From NCBI RefSeq assembly GCF_017654505.1, contig NC_054558.1, positions 10,049,798 to 10,113,797 of the forward strand: a DNA stretch of 64,000 nucleotides, read 5' to 3'. This stretch comes from Polyodon spathula (Eukaryota > Chordata > Actinopteri > Acipenseriformes > Polyodontidae). The notes under the pieces are model-generated. The model saw nothing but the letters and a program-made list of their open reading frames with translations. It ran no database searches and had not been told where the DNA came from. Below, piece by piece: positions 43,863 to 55,755 of this stretch. Each line of letters opens with the position of its first letter. The stretch's first letter is position 1. The position numbers and the translations under genes are program-made.

Positions 43863-44837
43863 TTTAGTCCTGAAGTTAATTAAATAATAATAACTGGCCA
43901 GAAATTCCTAATGAATTCAAGCGACACGTCACAGAAATAGCAGCAAATGCATTGGAATTCATAGGAATTTAACCGGCATTGCTTGCAAACTATTTCACAG
44001 CAAAAGCTCCCAGAAAAACTCTTCCAGATTGACTGTGGGGAAATGAGACAGTGTGGCATTCCGCTTCAATTCATTTTAAATGGATCAGAACTAGAACTAG
44101 AAATTCATTACAAAATAAAAATAAAACACTACCCAGGTGTTCCTGTTATTGAAATTGGAATTGGCTGCCATTCATTTAATTCATTTCATGCTTGTGACTT
44201 TAGGACAATGACATGCTTTCCCCTCGGATGATGAAGCGCCTTCCTCACGGAGGTGAGACCGAACCGATCGGCATCCAAGGCTGGGGAGCAAGTCTACTGC
44301 CCCCTGGGGGAACCTGGAATGATAGAGATTTCTAACATCCCCTCTGGCCCTCGGAGAACCTTCCTCTCAGAGGTCGAGGCCAGCTCGGCTGGGCCTAAGG
44401 TTGGGAAGTGAATGTCACTTGCCCCCAGAAGGGGACCATTGCAGAGGTGATGTTGCGTTTTGGAGGAGGAGGGGAGGAATGTGGAAAATGCAAAAAAAAC
44501 AGACACAGAATGAGTGTTCGACCCAGGGCTTAAATAGGGAGGTTAATTAATAGATTAGCTTGATTAACTACAGAGGAGCCCGTGCACCTGCTCCCCGAAC
44601 AGCACACAATTGATTTACAATAAAGTCCTGTGCCTTTTGATAGAAATCTCATCTAACCGTGACAGACCCAAAGGCAATTATTCCAGTCGCAGGGTGCCAG
44701 TCAAAGAACAAACTCCCCTTTGCACTTAATTCTGGGAATAACATAATCCGCATGTATCAACATTGACTTCTTTTTTTAACTGGGTGCTGAATGTCTTGAA
44801 AGATTTGGCTCTTTAACTGCATAATTTGATCAGTAGC
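43863..44837. other. unassigned DNA with a diverged ~100-bp duplication
   Basis: Two similar GC-rich segments lie at about 44235-44325 and 44350-44440 (CCTTCCTCACGGAGGTGAG / CCTTCCTCTCAGAGGTCGAG; both end in CCCCC..GGGG.ACC). Neither resembles a known gene. Confidence 0.5.
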
Positions 44838-45313
44838 TGTGACACAATGGCTTGTGGTGACATCAGACCTGGAAGGAAATCACAACAGCACTGTGGTATG
44901 GACAAACAAAATGGCACAATGGCCAAACAAACAGACAAAACACAGCAAACACTAAACACACAAGTATCGTGCTCAGTTATGTCAGCACGAGTAGCAATTG
45001 TTTTAGTTTTGAAAATGCTCTTACTCTTCTTCTCTCTCCCGGTCTTTTGCCCAGAACCCCGAGTGAAAGATGTGTGCCTCTTTTATGCGGCTGTGCCTGG
45101 CTTGATTACTTGCTAAATCGATAAATTTGAGCAAACACAGTCTGCATGTGAACTAATTGTGCACTCCTGTGCCCCCCTACAAATACCCACTTTAATTTGC
45201 ACGTGAAGTGATTGTGCAATCCCTGTGCCTAAATACAAATATACATTTTAAATCACCTGTGCTTCATAACCCACACTCTGCACCATTACACACATAAATA
45301 TGCACCACTGCAC
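44838..45313 (-). repeat. old LTR related to the non-autonomous family
   Basis: Minus orientation. It shares with 36891-37534 the GTCAGCACGAGTAGCAATTG region, TCTCTCCCGGTC, the AACCCCGAGTG block and TTGCACGTGAAGTG...TGCAATCC, but is clearly diverged and shorter. It is followed by the polypurine-tract equivalent and the CACAGCACACATGGCC internal sequence also found at 37555. Confidence 0.75.
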
Positions 45314-46320
45314 ATATCTCCCCCTTGTGCACAGCACACATGGCCTTAACCCTTTCCAGTTCAATATTGGACCCTGTCCGACATCATCAAAAAGACATAA
45401 AGCACAGGTTGCTAGTCGTTTTTTCTCGGGAAAAAGCTGAGAAAGCCGAGAAAACACTGGCCGAGTGAGACCGATAGGAGCCAAATGAAACCGAAAAAAG
45501 GGGGGCGTGTGAACAATAGCCCTAGCAGCTGCACCATACAGAGACAAGCAGATATAAACATAGGAGGTAGCTGCTTCCATATCCAGCACTCAATGAATAT
45601 CACAGACATTTGCAGAGCTTTTTGAGATGTTATATTAATAAAATAATCACATTATTGAGGAGTTTGGTAATAAAACGAGTGATCAGGAGATGATTTATCA
45701 GTATGCACGTCTATAAAGAGGTATGTGAAAAATACAGCGAACAAGGGGTGGGGCTAGGCTGGAGATGCAGTACTTATGTCGCTTAGCATTGCAATGCCCT
45801 TTAAACCAGTTTACTCAGGAAAAAAAAATTAAACAGCACGTGTAAAATAAACAGCGCATGTGAAAATAAATTGGACCTGATGTGCCTGACAGGCGCTGAA
45901 TAAATGGACCGCAAAGGGTTAATGATCACCTCCCCCTTAAAAGCCCAACTGTCTTGGTCATAGTCCTGGACCAGGAACTGGTGGCACTGCTGTCAGTGGA
46001 AATGCTGCTAATGGCAACGGTGCCAGCAGAAATGCTGACAGCCGAAATGCTGACAGTGCACAGGCTGCCACAGGCTGGCTCTTGCTGCCCATGGCAATAT
46101 TGGCAGCGACAATGCTGACAACGACAATAATGTCAGCAGATGTGCTGACAGCACCAAGGCTGGCTTCCTCCAGCTGGGATGATCCTAGCAGCACAAGTGG
46201 CAATGCTGTCAGTGGAAATGCTAGCAGTGGGGTGAGGTCCTCCTCCTGTGGTACCGCTGGAAGCTGCAAGCTGACAGCAGGGTGGTACACTCCAGAAGTA
46301 ACAGCAGCGCTGGGATGCAA
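45314..46320 (-). pseudogene. internal remnant of the old LTR element, split by a piggyBac-type element
   Basis: Outside 45350-45918 the sequence follows the 3' end of the proline-rich protein gene on the minus strand. The C-terminus reads ...LVQDYDQDSWAFKGGGDH (about 45923-45975), aligned with VLAQDFV..DFWAFKGGGGH of the younger copies, and upstream comes a Leu/Ala/Pro-rich region. The second LTR is missing, so the element is truncated. Confidence 0.6.
45350..45918. mobile_element. non-autonomous piggyBac-type DNA transposon
   Basis: 569 bp with ends CCCTTTCCAG... and ...CCGCAAAGGG (inverted CCCTTT), flanked by TTAA on both sides (45346-45349, 45919-45922). Removing it and one TTAA restores the LTR-element sequence GGCCTTAATGATCACC, which aligns to GGCCTCAATGGTCACC in the copy at 37568. 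TTAA duplication and CCCT-type ends are hallmarks of piggyBac. No transposase frame is present. Confidence 0.9.
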
Positions 46321-46439
46321 TGGAATTCTTTTACTTAAACTAAAAAGAACGGCAGAAACTATAAAGTCAAAGTAAACTTTGGCAAAGAGATCGGGGTGGC
46401 GATCTGAAAGATGTTTCAATACATTGGTGGCATTTCCTC

Positions 46440-46786
46440 CATTGAGTGAAATAACTTGCATCACTCGATTTTCAAGGTGTGGTATCCGAAGCATAATCAA
46501 CAACTAGATAGAAACATAATCTGTAATTGACAAACCCAGGACTGGAAGACCCACAAAGCTGTCTAACAAGGATGAGCAATACTGGAAGATAATATCCTTA
46601 AGGAATAGAAAGAAGACAAGCGTTGAATTGACAAGAGAACTGGAAGAAGGCCATCCTTGTTAGACATCTTTTTAGGTCTTCCAGTCCTGGGTTTGTCAAT
46701 TTCAAATGATGTTTCTCTGTACTTCTTAATTATGCTTCGGATACCACACCTTGAAAATCAAGTGATGCAAGCTATTTCACTCAATG
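46440..46786. pseudogene. inverted duplication of Tc1-type transposase N-terminal sequence
   Basis: Arms 46440-46580 and 46645-46786 are reverse complements of each other with moderate divergence. On the plus strand the left arm and loop read VIDKPRTGRPTKLSNKDEQ followed by SLRNRKKTSVELTREL. On the minus strand the right arm reads RSIIKKYRETSFEIDKPRTG then RPKKMSNKD. Both are the DNA-binding, helix-turn-helix region of a Tc1-like transposase. No catalytic domain was found. Stops are present in the left arm. Confidence 0.78.
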
Positions 46787-49639
46787 TTTTTCCTTCTTTA
46801 TGCAAGTTAAGTATAATAGTAGAAAACTCTAGTGGAGGCTTTGAGTGATGCTCATAATGCATAAGAGTAGAAACATGCAACATGTTTAAAACTTTTGCAG
46901 AGCAGTGTATTATAATTAAACCATAGATATGCATGTATGTTTACGTATTTACGCGTAACTCATTATTATTATTTGTAGTATTATATGAAAAAACCTGAAC
47001 CTAATTTGAATACATTTTAACTCATTTTGTCTCATTGTTTGGATGCATATTAATAACATTTGTTAATATACTTTTACTGGGGGGGAGCATGGCCAACCCT
47101 AACCCATGGGTCTTACTTGCAGAATAAAATTCAAGTCCCAGTCGACAAGTAAAGGCTAGTATGTCGATTTCAGGCCAGCAAGCAATCATATATATGCTCG
47201 AGACGAACTACCCATCTAATTCAGCAAGGTCAAAAATGATCACAGAAAAGTGCATGTTTTTAATTAAAGAACTCAGGCCATGCAGAATGGTTGATTCAGA
47301 ACGGAGAATCCACAATGTGACGATTTAATGATGAATGATAGATATGGCCGGAGACCTTGTCTGCTGGTGCTCGGCAGCTACCTGCATGAGGCCGGTTAGG
47401 AAAAACACGAACGATGTCATGCATCCTAGTGCCGCAGATAGGAAGTGGCGCTTGGGGCCACCTCCCCTCAAAAGATGAGGCCGCCAAACCATAATTGGAT
47501 AAAATAATAATGAATGATTAACGCAACGAGCCGCAGTGGCGCACAAAAAAATATGGAAAAAGATGAATGAATGTTTAGCAGCTGAGACACGGCCCTCACC
47601 CCTACAGCATGACTGCACTGAGGGAAAGAGCTCAGTCTGTCCAGCCTGACCACGCACCCTGCAGAACTAAAACGAACCGCTCAGCATCCAGGTAAGGAAA
47701 AAAACCCTAATTGCATTATTTTTAATTTTTCGATAGTAGGAGGAAACCTCAGGGAATCAATGGCCGACAGTAAACCTTCCTCCAGGCTCTAAGATGGTCT
47801 ACTCCTGTTTTGGCCTCAGCACGCGTGACTGAGAGGCCAAAACAAAAGAAGCAATGTGAGTGAAAGCCACACAGAGCCTTTATGGTGCTTGGTGATGACT
47901 TATTGGTTAGGGGCAGATTCTCATCCCATAAAAGCAACCAAGTTTTCAATTCTGCAGACTTCAGAGGCTTGGTGAACATCAAAGTACCCAGCAGGACACA
48001 GTTCATAGTTTACAGCACCACAGGTGTACAACAAAGTCAAGGCTGCAGTGAAGGCTGAACTGCAGACTGCTAAACAAGTGTTAACTTATAATGATTGGCA
48101 TTTATATTCACATGAGTTGAGTTCAGAAAAAAAAAAAAACATTTAATATAAAATGAAAATAAAGATTACTTATAATACAAATAAAAAAACAGATTTAAAA
48201 TCAATGTTTTTAGCGAATTTTAAATAGCTAATTCAGTGTTTTTGAAATATGCAAAATTGCAATATGCATCTGAATTTGATTAACTGTTTAGACTTTGATT
48301 AACTGTTTCTCATTTTGACAGCAATAAAATCAACATCAGTATCACTCGGCATTGAATTCCAATATGTATCGCAATACACAGCAAAATATTGTCTTCTGAA
48401 TTGCAATATATTGCAATACAAGTCCTCAGTCCCAATACCCACAACAAACATCAGGGTTTAAGGGACACAACAATGGGCCTGGGGATTTTAATACATTCAT
48501 AACTATTACCACACAGTGTAATCATAATAAAGAAACCCATAAACCACTAACAGCAGGCCTCTCTACTGCTCAGTTGTTTAAAGCTATTTACTCCAAAACG
48601 TTATTAGCACCATTGTTTCAGATAGTAAAAATGCACCCACTAAAGTTATCAAGACAGTCGTACACAAGGTGCTGTGAGTAGTCTCAAGCTGTTTCATTAT
48701 CTGTTTGGTGTTTTTGATCTTCAGACAAAACCAAAACAGGCTAATCAACAGCATTGAGGATCTAGCTAGCCTGGAATCAATATCAATTACATAGTAATGT
48801 AGATGGTATTTCTTGTGATGTTTATCCTGCTAGTAGATAGTGATGTATACAGATGTGAAATGACACAAATGCGTACCACAAGCTAGTTTATTCACTGATC
48901 TTTTTACTTTGAATTTCATTATTGTTGTTATTATTATCTTCTTACTGCATTGGCGTTATGCAAACATGGGATTAAATATTCCGGAAGAGACTGAAGAAGA
49001 GCCAGCCGCTGTAATCACCTGTCTAAGGCATTAAAACCTGTATAATGAACTGGAAATGCTTTCCAATTTCAGACTCATTTGCTATAGCTAAAATGTAATC
49101 TGCAACAGAATATAATCCATGCAAATGCATCTATCAGTTGAGTGATAATCAAATACTATACATTATTCAGCTGCTGAAAAAGCTATTGTGTGTCTATTAA
49201 AGCATCTTGGAGTGCAATCTTCACCCTGATGTATCACTGAGGATCTTGTGCTGGCAGCAATTAGGGCAGCATGAACCTGAATTCAATTCTGTGTTCAAGT
49301 CCTCGTCTAAGAAGGTTAAACCAAGAACCTAAAATAGAAGAAGGAAGCTATAGCACACACAACGTGAGGAACAAATCTGTGCAGCAAAACTGAGAATGCA
49401 GATGATAATAAATGATACTGTATCATTATTATGCACTGAATAACGAAAAAGACACATGCATAGTACACTGGCCATTATACTGTATAGTATGTTGTTCTGT
49501 TTTTCTTGTTTTTTATATGGAAGCAAACCTTGTGTCTCTTGATATGAAAAGAGAAAACCAAGGAAGGAAATTAAAAGAGAAAACCAAAACTGCTAAACAA
49601 GTGTTAACTTATAATGATTGGCATTTATATTCACATGAA
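46787..49639. other. unassigned non-coding DNA
   Basis: A ~50-bp sequence (ACTGCTAAACAAGTGTTAAC...) at 48065-48114 recurs at 49590-49639 just before CR1 copy C. No gene recognised. Confidence 0.5.
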
Positions 49640-51655
49640 AAACTGTGGTATTTTCTGGTATACTACCGGCCCCTTGCAAAGGACCATATGGACAGCTGGA
49701 AATAATTAATCAAAACGCATGGCTGAAGATGTGGTGCACACGGGAAGGCTTCACCTATCTTGATCATTGGACCACATTCTACAACGAGGACTATCTGTAT
49801 AGACGGGATGGACTGCATTTAAATAACAAGGGAACCAGTCTACTCGGAGAAAAGATCCTCGAGCAGGTTCAGAAGCATTTAAACTAGAAAGGAAGGGGGG
49901 AGAAATCAACAAAAAAACAGAAGGGAGACTGCATCAAAACAAGAACAACAACTCAGGTAAGACAACCATTAAATGTATTTATCTAAATGCTAGAAGTATC
50001 AGAAACAAAATTCTAGAACTTGAGGCTACTGCACTAACAGGTAACTATGATGTGATAGGTGTTACAGAAACGTGGTTGTCTGAGAGTGATGGGGACGAAT
50101 ATAATATTTGTGGGTATACACTGTATAGGAAAGACAGGCAGGACAGAAGAGGTGGAGGGGTAGCGCTGTACATAAGAAACAGTCTTGAAGCCCAGGTGTT
50201 AAACCAAGATCATGCAGCAGTCTTGTACACAGGGGTGGTACCAACAGACTGGAAAATTGCAAACGTAATACCGATCCACAAAAAGGGAAACAAAAATGAA
50301 CCAGGTAACTACAGACCAGTAAGCCTGACTTCTAATATATGCAAACTTATGGAAACTATAATAAGATCCAAAATGGAAAATTACCTATATGGTAACAGTA
50401 TCCTGGGAGACAGTCAACATGGTTTTAGGAAAGGGAGATCGTGTCTAACTAACTTGCTTGATTTTTTTTGAGGATGCAACATTGATAATGGATAATTGCA
50501 AAGCATATGACATGGTTTATTTAGATGTCCAGAAAGCTTTTGACAAAGTCCCGCACAAAAGATTAATTCTCAAACTGAACACAGTTGGGATTCAAGGAAA
50601 CACATGTACATGGATTAGGGAGTGGTTAACATGTAGACAACAGAAAGTACTGATTAGAGGAAAAACCTCAGAATGGAGTGTGGTAACCAGCGGTGTACCA
50701 CAGGGATCAGTATTAGGTCCTCTGCTATTCCTAATCTACATTAATGATTTAGATTCTGGTATAGTAAGCAAACTTGTTAAATTTGCAGACGACACAAAAG
50801 TAGGAGGAGTGGCAAACACTGTTGCAGCAGCAAAGGTCATTCAAAATGATCTAGACAAGATTCAGAACTGGGCAGACACATGGCAAATGACATTTAATAG
50901 AGAAAAATGTAAGGTACTGCACGCAGGAAATAAAAATGTACATTATAAATATCATATGGGAGATACTGAAATTGGAGAAGGAATCTATGAAAAAGACCTA
51001 GGAGTTTTTGTTGACTCAGAAATGTCTTCATCTAGACAATGTGGGGAAGCTATAAAAAAGGCTAACAAGATGCTCGGATACATTGTGAAAAGTGTCGAAT
51101 TTAAATCAAGGGAAGTAATGTTAAAACTGTACAATGCACTAGTAAGACCTCATCTTGAATATTGTGTGCAGTTCTGGTCACCTCGCTATAAAAAAGATAT
51201 TGCTGCTCTAGAAAGAGTGCAAAGAAGAGCTATCAGAATTATTCCGGGCTTAAAAGGCATGTCATATGCAGACAGGCTAAAAGAATTGAATCTGTTTAGT
51301 CTTGAACAAAGAAGGCTACGTGGCGACCTAATTCAAGCATTCAAAATTCTAAAACGTATTGACAGTGTCGACCCAAGGGACTTTTTCAGCCTGAAAAAAG
51401 AAACAAGGACCAGAGGTCACAAATGGAGATTAGACAAAGGGGCATTCAGAACAGAAAATAGGAGGCACTTTTTTACACAGAGAATTGTGAGGGTCTGGAA
51501 TCAACTCCCCAGTAATGTTGTTGAAGCTGACACCCTGGGATCCTTCAAGAAGCTGCTTGATGAGATTCTGGGATCAATAAGCTACTAACAACCAAACGAA
51601 CAAGATGGGCCGAATGGCCTCCTCTCGTTTGTAAACTTTCTTATGTTCTTATGAT
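49640..51655 (+). pseudogene. CR1 LINE copy C, internally deleted
   Basis: It begins with the C-terminal part of CR1 ORF1 (esterase-like region, VFSGILPAP ... YRRDGLHLNNKGTSLLG, stop at 49885). ORF2 follows with the start of the endonuclease domain (LNARSIRNKI, GVTETWL, about 49975-50090). Near 50205 the endonuclease is joined directly to the RT region (TGVVPTDWKIANVIP), losing the rest of the endonuclease and the N-terminus of RT. An extra T in a T run at 50462-50469 shifts the frame. From 50458 to the stop at 51588 the frame is open, with FADD at 50782-50793. The usual 3' UTR and TTATGTTC tail follow. Confidence 0.93.
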
Positions 51656-52419
51656 ATTTCTTATACAACATCACGTCTCGTTTCTCCCTTGTAGTAAACC
51701 GTCGCTCTGCTAGCAATGTCTTTTCATCAAGTTAGGCAGCAACCAAAACGCTCCAATCTATAAAACAACCCATAATTAGGATTTATAATAGCTCTGCAAA
51801 GCAACGGCTCACATGCACAGCGTTTATACATGGGCAGGCGCATGTTGAAACAGAGGAGATTCGGAATGATTACAGCTGTGTGGTTTAACTGGTATTACTC
51901 CCAACATCAGAAACCACCGTTGTGTCAATACTCAATACATTTATACTGATGATTAACTCAACAGAAATACACTTGAACTGTATTCAGGTTTTCAGTTGTT
52001 ACTGCGTTTCTCCCATGGGTCATTGCTCCTATTGGTATAGAACGATGGCTACATTAACCAAAGGGTTTGTTAGACAGTCAGAGCCAGCGCCATCTAATGC
52101 ATTGCAGCTTAATTGACACCTACTCCTATGTGAAAGGCTTGTGATGTGATGGAGCTTGTGATATATCTGGTGTGTTATTCATTTTAGAAATGCTAATTAG
52201 TTTGTCTTTCAGACAAAAAGAGTGAGATTCTCAAAGCTATTAACTCCTAATCATCATTAGCACTTTCCGTTCAATGAAGTAAAAATACACCCAATAAAGA
52301 TACAAGGAAAGGAAAAAAGAAACTATAAAAAATGTGTGATTATTGTGCACAATCCCTTTACCATTAATTCACAGAACATTGTCATATTTAATGTATTTAT
52401 CAGTTACTACGTCAGGAAA
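51656..52419. other. unassigned non-coding DNA
   Basis: Nothing recognised. Confidence 0.5.
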
Positions 52420-53330
52420 TGGTTAGGGGTCAGCAGAGTGGGACTGTATGGTAAAGGGATACTGCAGCTGCCAGTCTCAGCTCTAACTGAGGAGTTTAAG
52501 TGCGCCAAGGTTCGGTTGGAAATGACATTGGTAGAGTCACACGACAAATATGTGAGGGAGGCAGCACCTATGTTGGAAACTCACAGAAAGTGGATGGCAA
52601 AGGAAGCTGTGGAAGATGCAAAGGCTGCCCTTCATATCAGTGATATCATGGGGTAAGTACAGCATTGAAGAGGAGGTCTTGGTTTCAGTTCCTCCAACAT
52701 GGCACAAAGCACCCCCATCTCAACTGAGGAAGTCAATGAGGTGCAAAAGCTGGAGGAGAGGATGATGTGCGTAAAGTCAGTTTCCCAGGCAAAGCAGGGA
52801 GAATGGATATGATTGGAAAGTGTGGAACAAGGCAAGATCGGCTGGTGAGATCTATGGACAATGGAACAGAGCAGGATCAGTTTCCTCATCAGGTCAACAT
52901 ATGATGTTCTCCCATCAGCACAGAACCTTGTCCTTTGTGTTCATCGCCAGGTACATTAAGACACATTTTGACAGGATCTAAGGTGGGACTTAGCCAAGGA
53001 TATTGTCTTGTGGTCTGGATCAGCAGGCCTTATTTACCTGGTAGAGTTAACAGTACCATGGGAGGATGCTGTGGATGAGGCGTATGGGAGGAAGAAACTT
53101 TGGTACGCTCAACTAGCTGCTGAAATGGAACAGGAAGGATGGAGAGTTCAGGTTTATCCAGTGCAGGTGGGTTGTTGAGGATTTGTAGCAAACTCCACAA
53201 CTCGATTTCTTAGAAACATCAAACTCAGTGGTCAAGAGTTGCGGACGCATCTGAAACAGCAGAGAGAAGCAGCAACTGGCTCTGGTTTAGGTTGAGACAA
53301 AAAGATTCTGGTTGGGGACCAAAAAGGAAG
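52420..53330 (+). pseudogene. 3' relic of a LINE with C-terminal zinc and endonuclease-like region
   Basis: The segments follow, in order and in several frames, a protein found in many fish genomes as part of a non-LTR retrotransposon. They are a post-RT region (LQLPVSALTEEFKCAKVRLE, 52470-52530), PPTWHKAPPSQL (about 52690), and a Cys/His motif CPLCSSPGTLRHILTGSK (about 52930) whose last Cys is Ser. Then comes a C-terminal block DIVLWSGSAGLIYLVELTVP + WEDAVDEAYGRKKLWY (about 53000-53105). The last block resembles restriction-like endonuclease regions of R2/NeSL-type LINEs; that class assignment is inference. It has many stops and frameshifts. Confidence 0.65.
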
Positions 53331-53600
53331 GTAAGTAAGCTGGTCTTAGCTGAGTGGGGGACGGAGAGGGCTGATGCTGGGATGCCAGAATCACTGTCGA
53401 GTCCTCTTAAGGTGTTCTGGGCTAGTCAACAAAACACCAAGGATGGAAGGTGTTAATATGGTGTTGGACCAGTCCTGCAACTCAATGATACAGAGTAAAA
53501 CCACTCTGTGAGAAGTGTTCGAAAAGCACTCCCTGATTGATCTTGGATACCTCAAGGTCAAATGAAGTGCCTTCTCCTTGTAATGGGACTCTTGTATTAA
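53331..53600. other. unassigned non-coding DNA
   Basis: Possibly the 3' end of the preceding LINE relic; nothing specific seen. Confidence 0.4.
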
Positions 53601-53871
53601 GAAACCAAGGGGGAAAACATTTCTCACGGCTGGATATGTTGTATATTGCAGCCGTGGAAAATGGTTCCCCCAAACAATTGTGCCTTCCAGGGCACTTGGA
53701 AATGTAAAATGCACACTGTCCACTCCTGATGTTCCAGCAGTCATTTATAAACACTGCATAGCCTGTAACAGGACTCTTGCCCTAGGAGGAGCATTTCTTA
53801 GGGGGAACCATTTTTCGAGGCTGCAATACACAACACATCCAGCCGTGAGAAATGGTTTCCCCCTTGGTTTC
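53601..53871. repeat. foldback element with 71-bp inverted arms
   Basis: 53601-53671 and 53801-53871 are reverse complements with about six mismatches, starting GAAACCAAGGGGGAAA. The 129-bp loop has no clear ORF. A short motif (GGACTCTTG) occurs both just before the left arm and inside the loop. Likely a MITE. Confidence 0.8.
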
Positions 53872-54514
53872 TGATGTCACAGTGTCTGATTTAATGTGAT
53901 CATTTTTCGACTTCCATGATTTTCAACTTAGTCTTTCTATGTTACGTTGTGTATTTTTGGTACATTGTTAAAAAAAAAAGTATGGTGTTCGCTGCGTGTT
54001 CATGTCAGGAGCTGCTGACAAGAGCTGCTGAATCACCATGAACCTGTTAGGACAAAATCAGCAGAGCATGTGTAGTGACATAATTGCTCTGCACATCCGC
54101 ACAATTAGCAGGGAACACTGAATTCTATAGGGAACCGAATCTGATACTACAAGGGGAACGCAGCTAACTAACGACTCACTGAAACACATCACGATCTCTC
54201 TGATCCTGCTCTTCTGGGACCCTCTGTTATGTAGAAATACACAGTATATAGCAAACCTTTAAGCTGAATCATCAATTTATTTAGGTTGTGAAACTGAAAA
54301 CCAAAGATGAATGCCATAGGTATAATTATTTTTTTAACATTAACCCAGATTCTAGGTAGCAGCTGTTTAACTCTATTTCATAATAATAAACAGTGCCGGG
54401 GGTTGAGGTGCATGTTGGGGTGCATTTTGTTTATGTAAACAATGAATACAATCTCTTTGTTATAAAATATGTTATACACAGTATTAGACCAGCATCCAGC
54501 AGTGTCTTCTGAGC
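53872..54514. other. unassigned non-coding DNA
   Basis: Nothing recognised. Confidence 0.5.
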
Positions 54515-54690
54515 AGGGATTAGAACCAGATTTTTTTTTCCGTTCCGGTTCGTCTCCGAACCGAACCGGAATTTTCAGCTCCGGTTCCAAAAGTTCCAAA
54601 CGGCTGATTCCGTTCCATTCCAGTTTGAACGAAACAAAAGACCGGTTAATATTGGTTCAATTTTTTTTAAGCCAAGTAAGCTTTTTCTCA
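54515..54690. mobile_element. possible end of a hAT-type DNA transposon
   Basis: It starts CAGGGATTAGAACC and has alternating TTCCGGTTCGTC / GAACCGAACCGGAA motifs. I associate these with the termini of fish hAT-like elements. Only one end is visible and no transposase. Confidence 0.35.
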
Positions 54691-55606
54691 AATTAAACAA
54701 AAAAGCATGAAATACAGTAAACTCCAGGTAACTCGGCACTCAAAGGGAAAATGGTGTGACAGGTAATTGTCTGGATCATAAATGCACTTACTTTCTGTCT
54801 ATAGAAACACTTACACTTGCACTTACTTCCTATCTCAGTTTTAAACAGGAGATATGCAGAAGAAAATCCTCTCCAAGTAATGAATTATGTATGAACACTC
54901 TTTAGCACTAAGAGGATCATTGCTATCATCGGTATGCACATTTCACAATAGGACATACAACACATGTAACATGTACACACATGCAACTTTTCTGCATACT
55001 TCTTTTGGATATAACAATAAAAGTGAAACACTGAACAATTAAATCATGAATTGTTAAATGATTGAGAATACAACGATATAAATTAACGTTATACAATAAA
55101 CATTGCTGTTTACTCAAGTCGACAATAAAATGTCTTAACTCTTAATATCCAGGAATATAACTACTGTAGCAAACCTCTCATTATCAACAAAGGACTTCAC
55201 TTGCCACACACACTTTTACAGCTTGTTTTCTGTGTGCATAACTTAATAATAAGTTAATAACAGTAGCTGTTTATTTTGAGCGAATACAAGACTGATCACG
55301 TAACGTGGATCCAGCATGTAGCCGATCACAAGGTGGAAGCCAGAGCTGAAGGCAAATATAGAGATATTTGATTTGCTGGCTGCTCCAAAAAAGCAAGATA
55401 AATGGAATACCTTAGTGTTTTGAAAGCCCAGCAAGCCAAATCCAAAACAGACAAAAAAGACAAAAAAAAAAGATTAACAGAGAACACACTGAACACTTTA
55501 CACAAGGCTAGCATTCACCACATTTACAGCAGAAGCCCTCTATTTCAAATTAATGAATGCAGGGTGATAACCAACATCATGGAGATCAGAAAAGTCAATT
55601 CCACCA
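54691..55606. other. unassigned non-coding DNA
   Basis: Nothing recognised. Confidence 0.5.
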
Positions 55607-55755
55607 AGAGGGGCGCTTTGCACTGTTACAATGGGGGTATGGACTGTGTCAACTGCACCACTGGAGAGGGGCGCTTTGCACTGTTACAATGGGGATATGG
55701 ACTGTGTCAACTGCACCACTGGAGAGGGGAGCTTTGCACTGTTACAATGGGAGTA
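55607..55755. repeat. 58-bp tandem repeat, about 2.5 units
   Basis: GAGGGGCGCTTTGCACTGTT... recurs near 55665 and 55723 with few changes. Confidence 0.9.

Noticed and set aside
45958..46503. BED-type zinc finger from an apparent GGNATNVLKHLSDRHP motif on the minus strand
   Set aside because: The Cys pair is absent and the sequence is antisense/adjacent to the Tc1 transposase arm; a chance resemblance.
54378..54696. Short frames across the CCGGTTCGG repeats
   Set aside because: No domain; the sequence looks like a transposon terminus.
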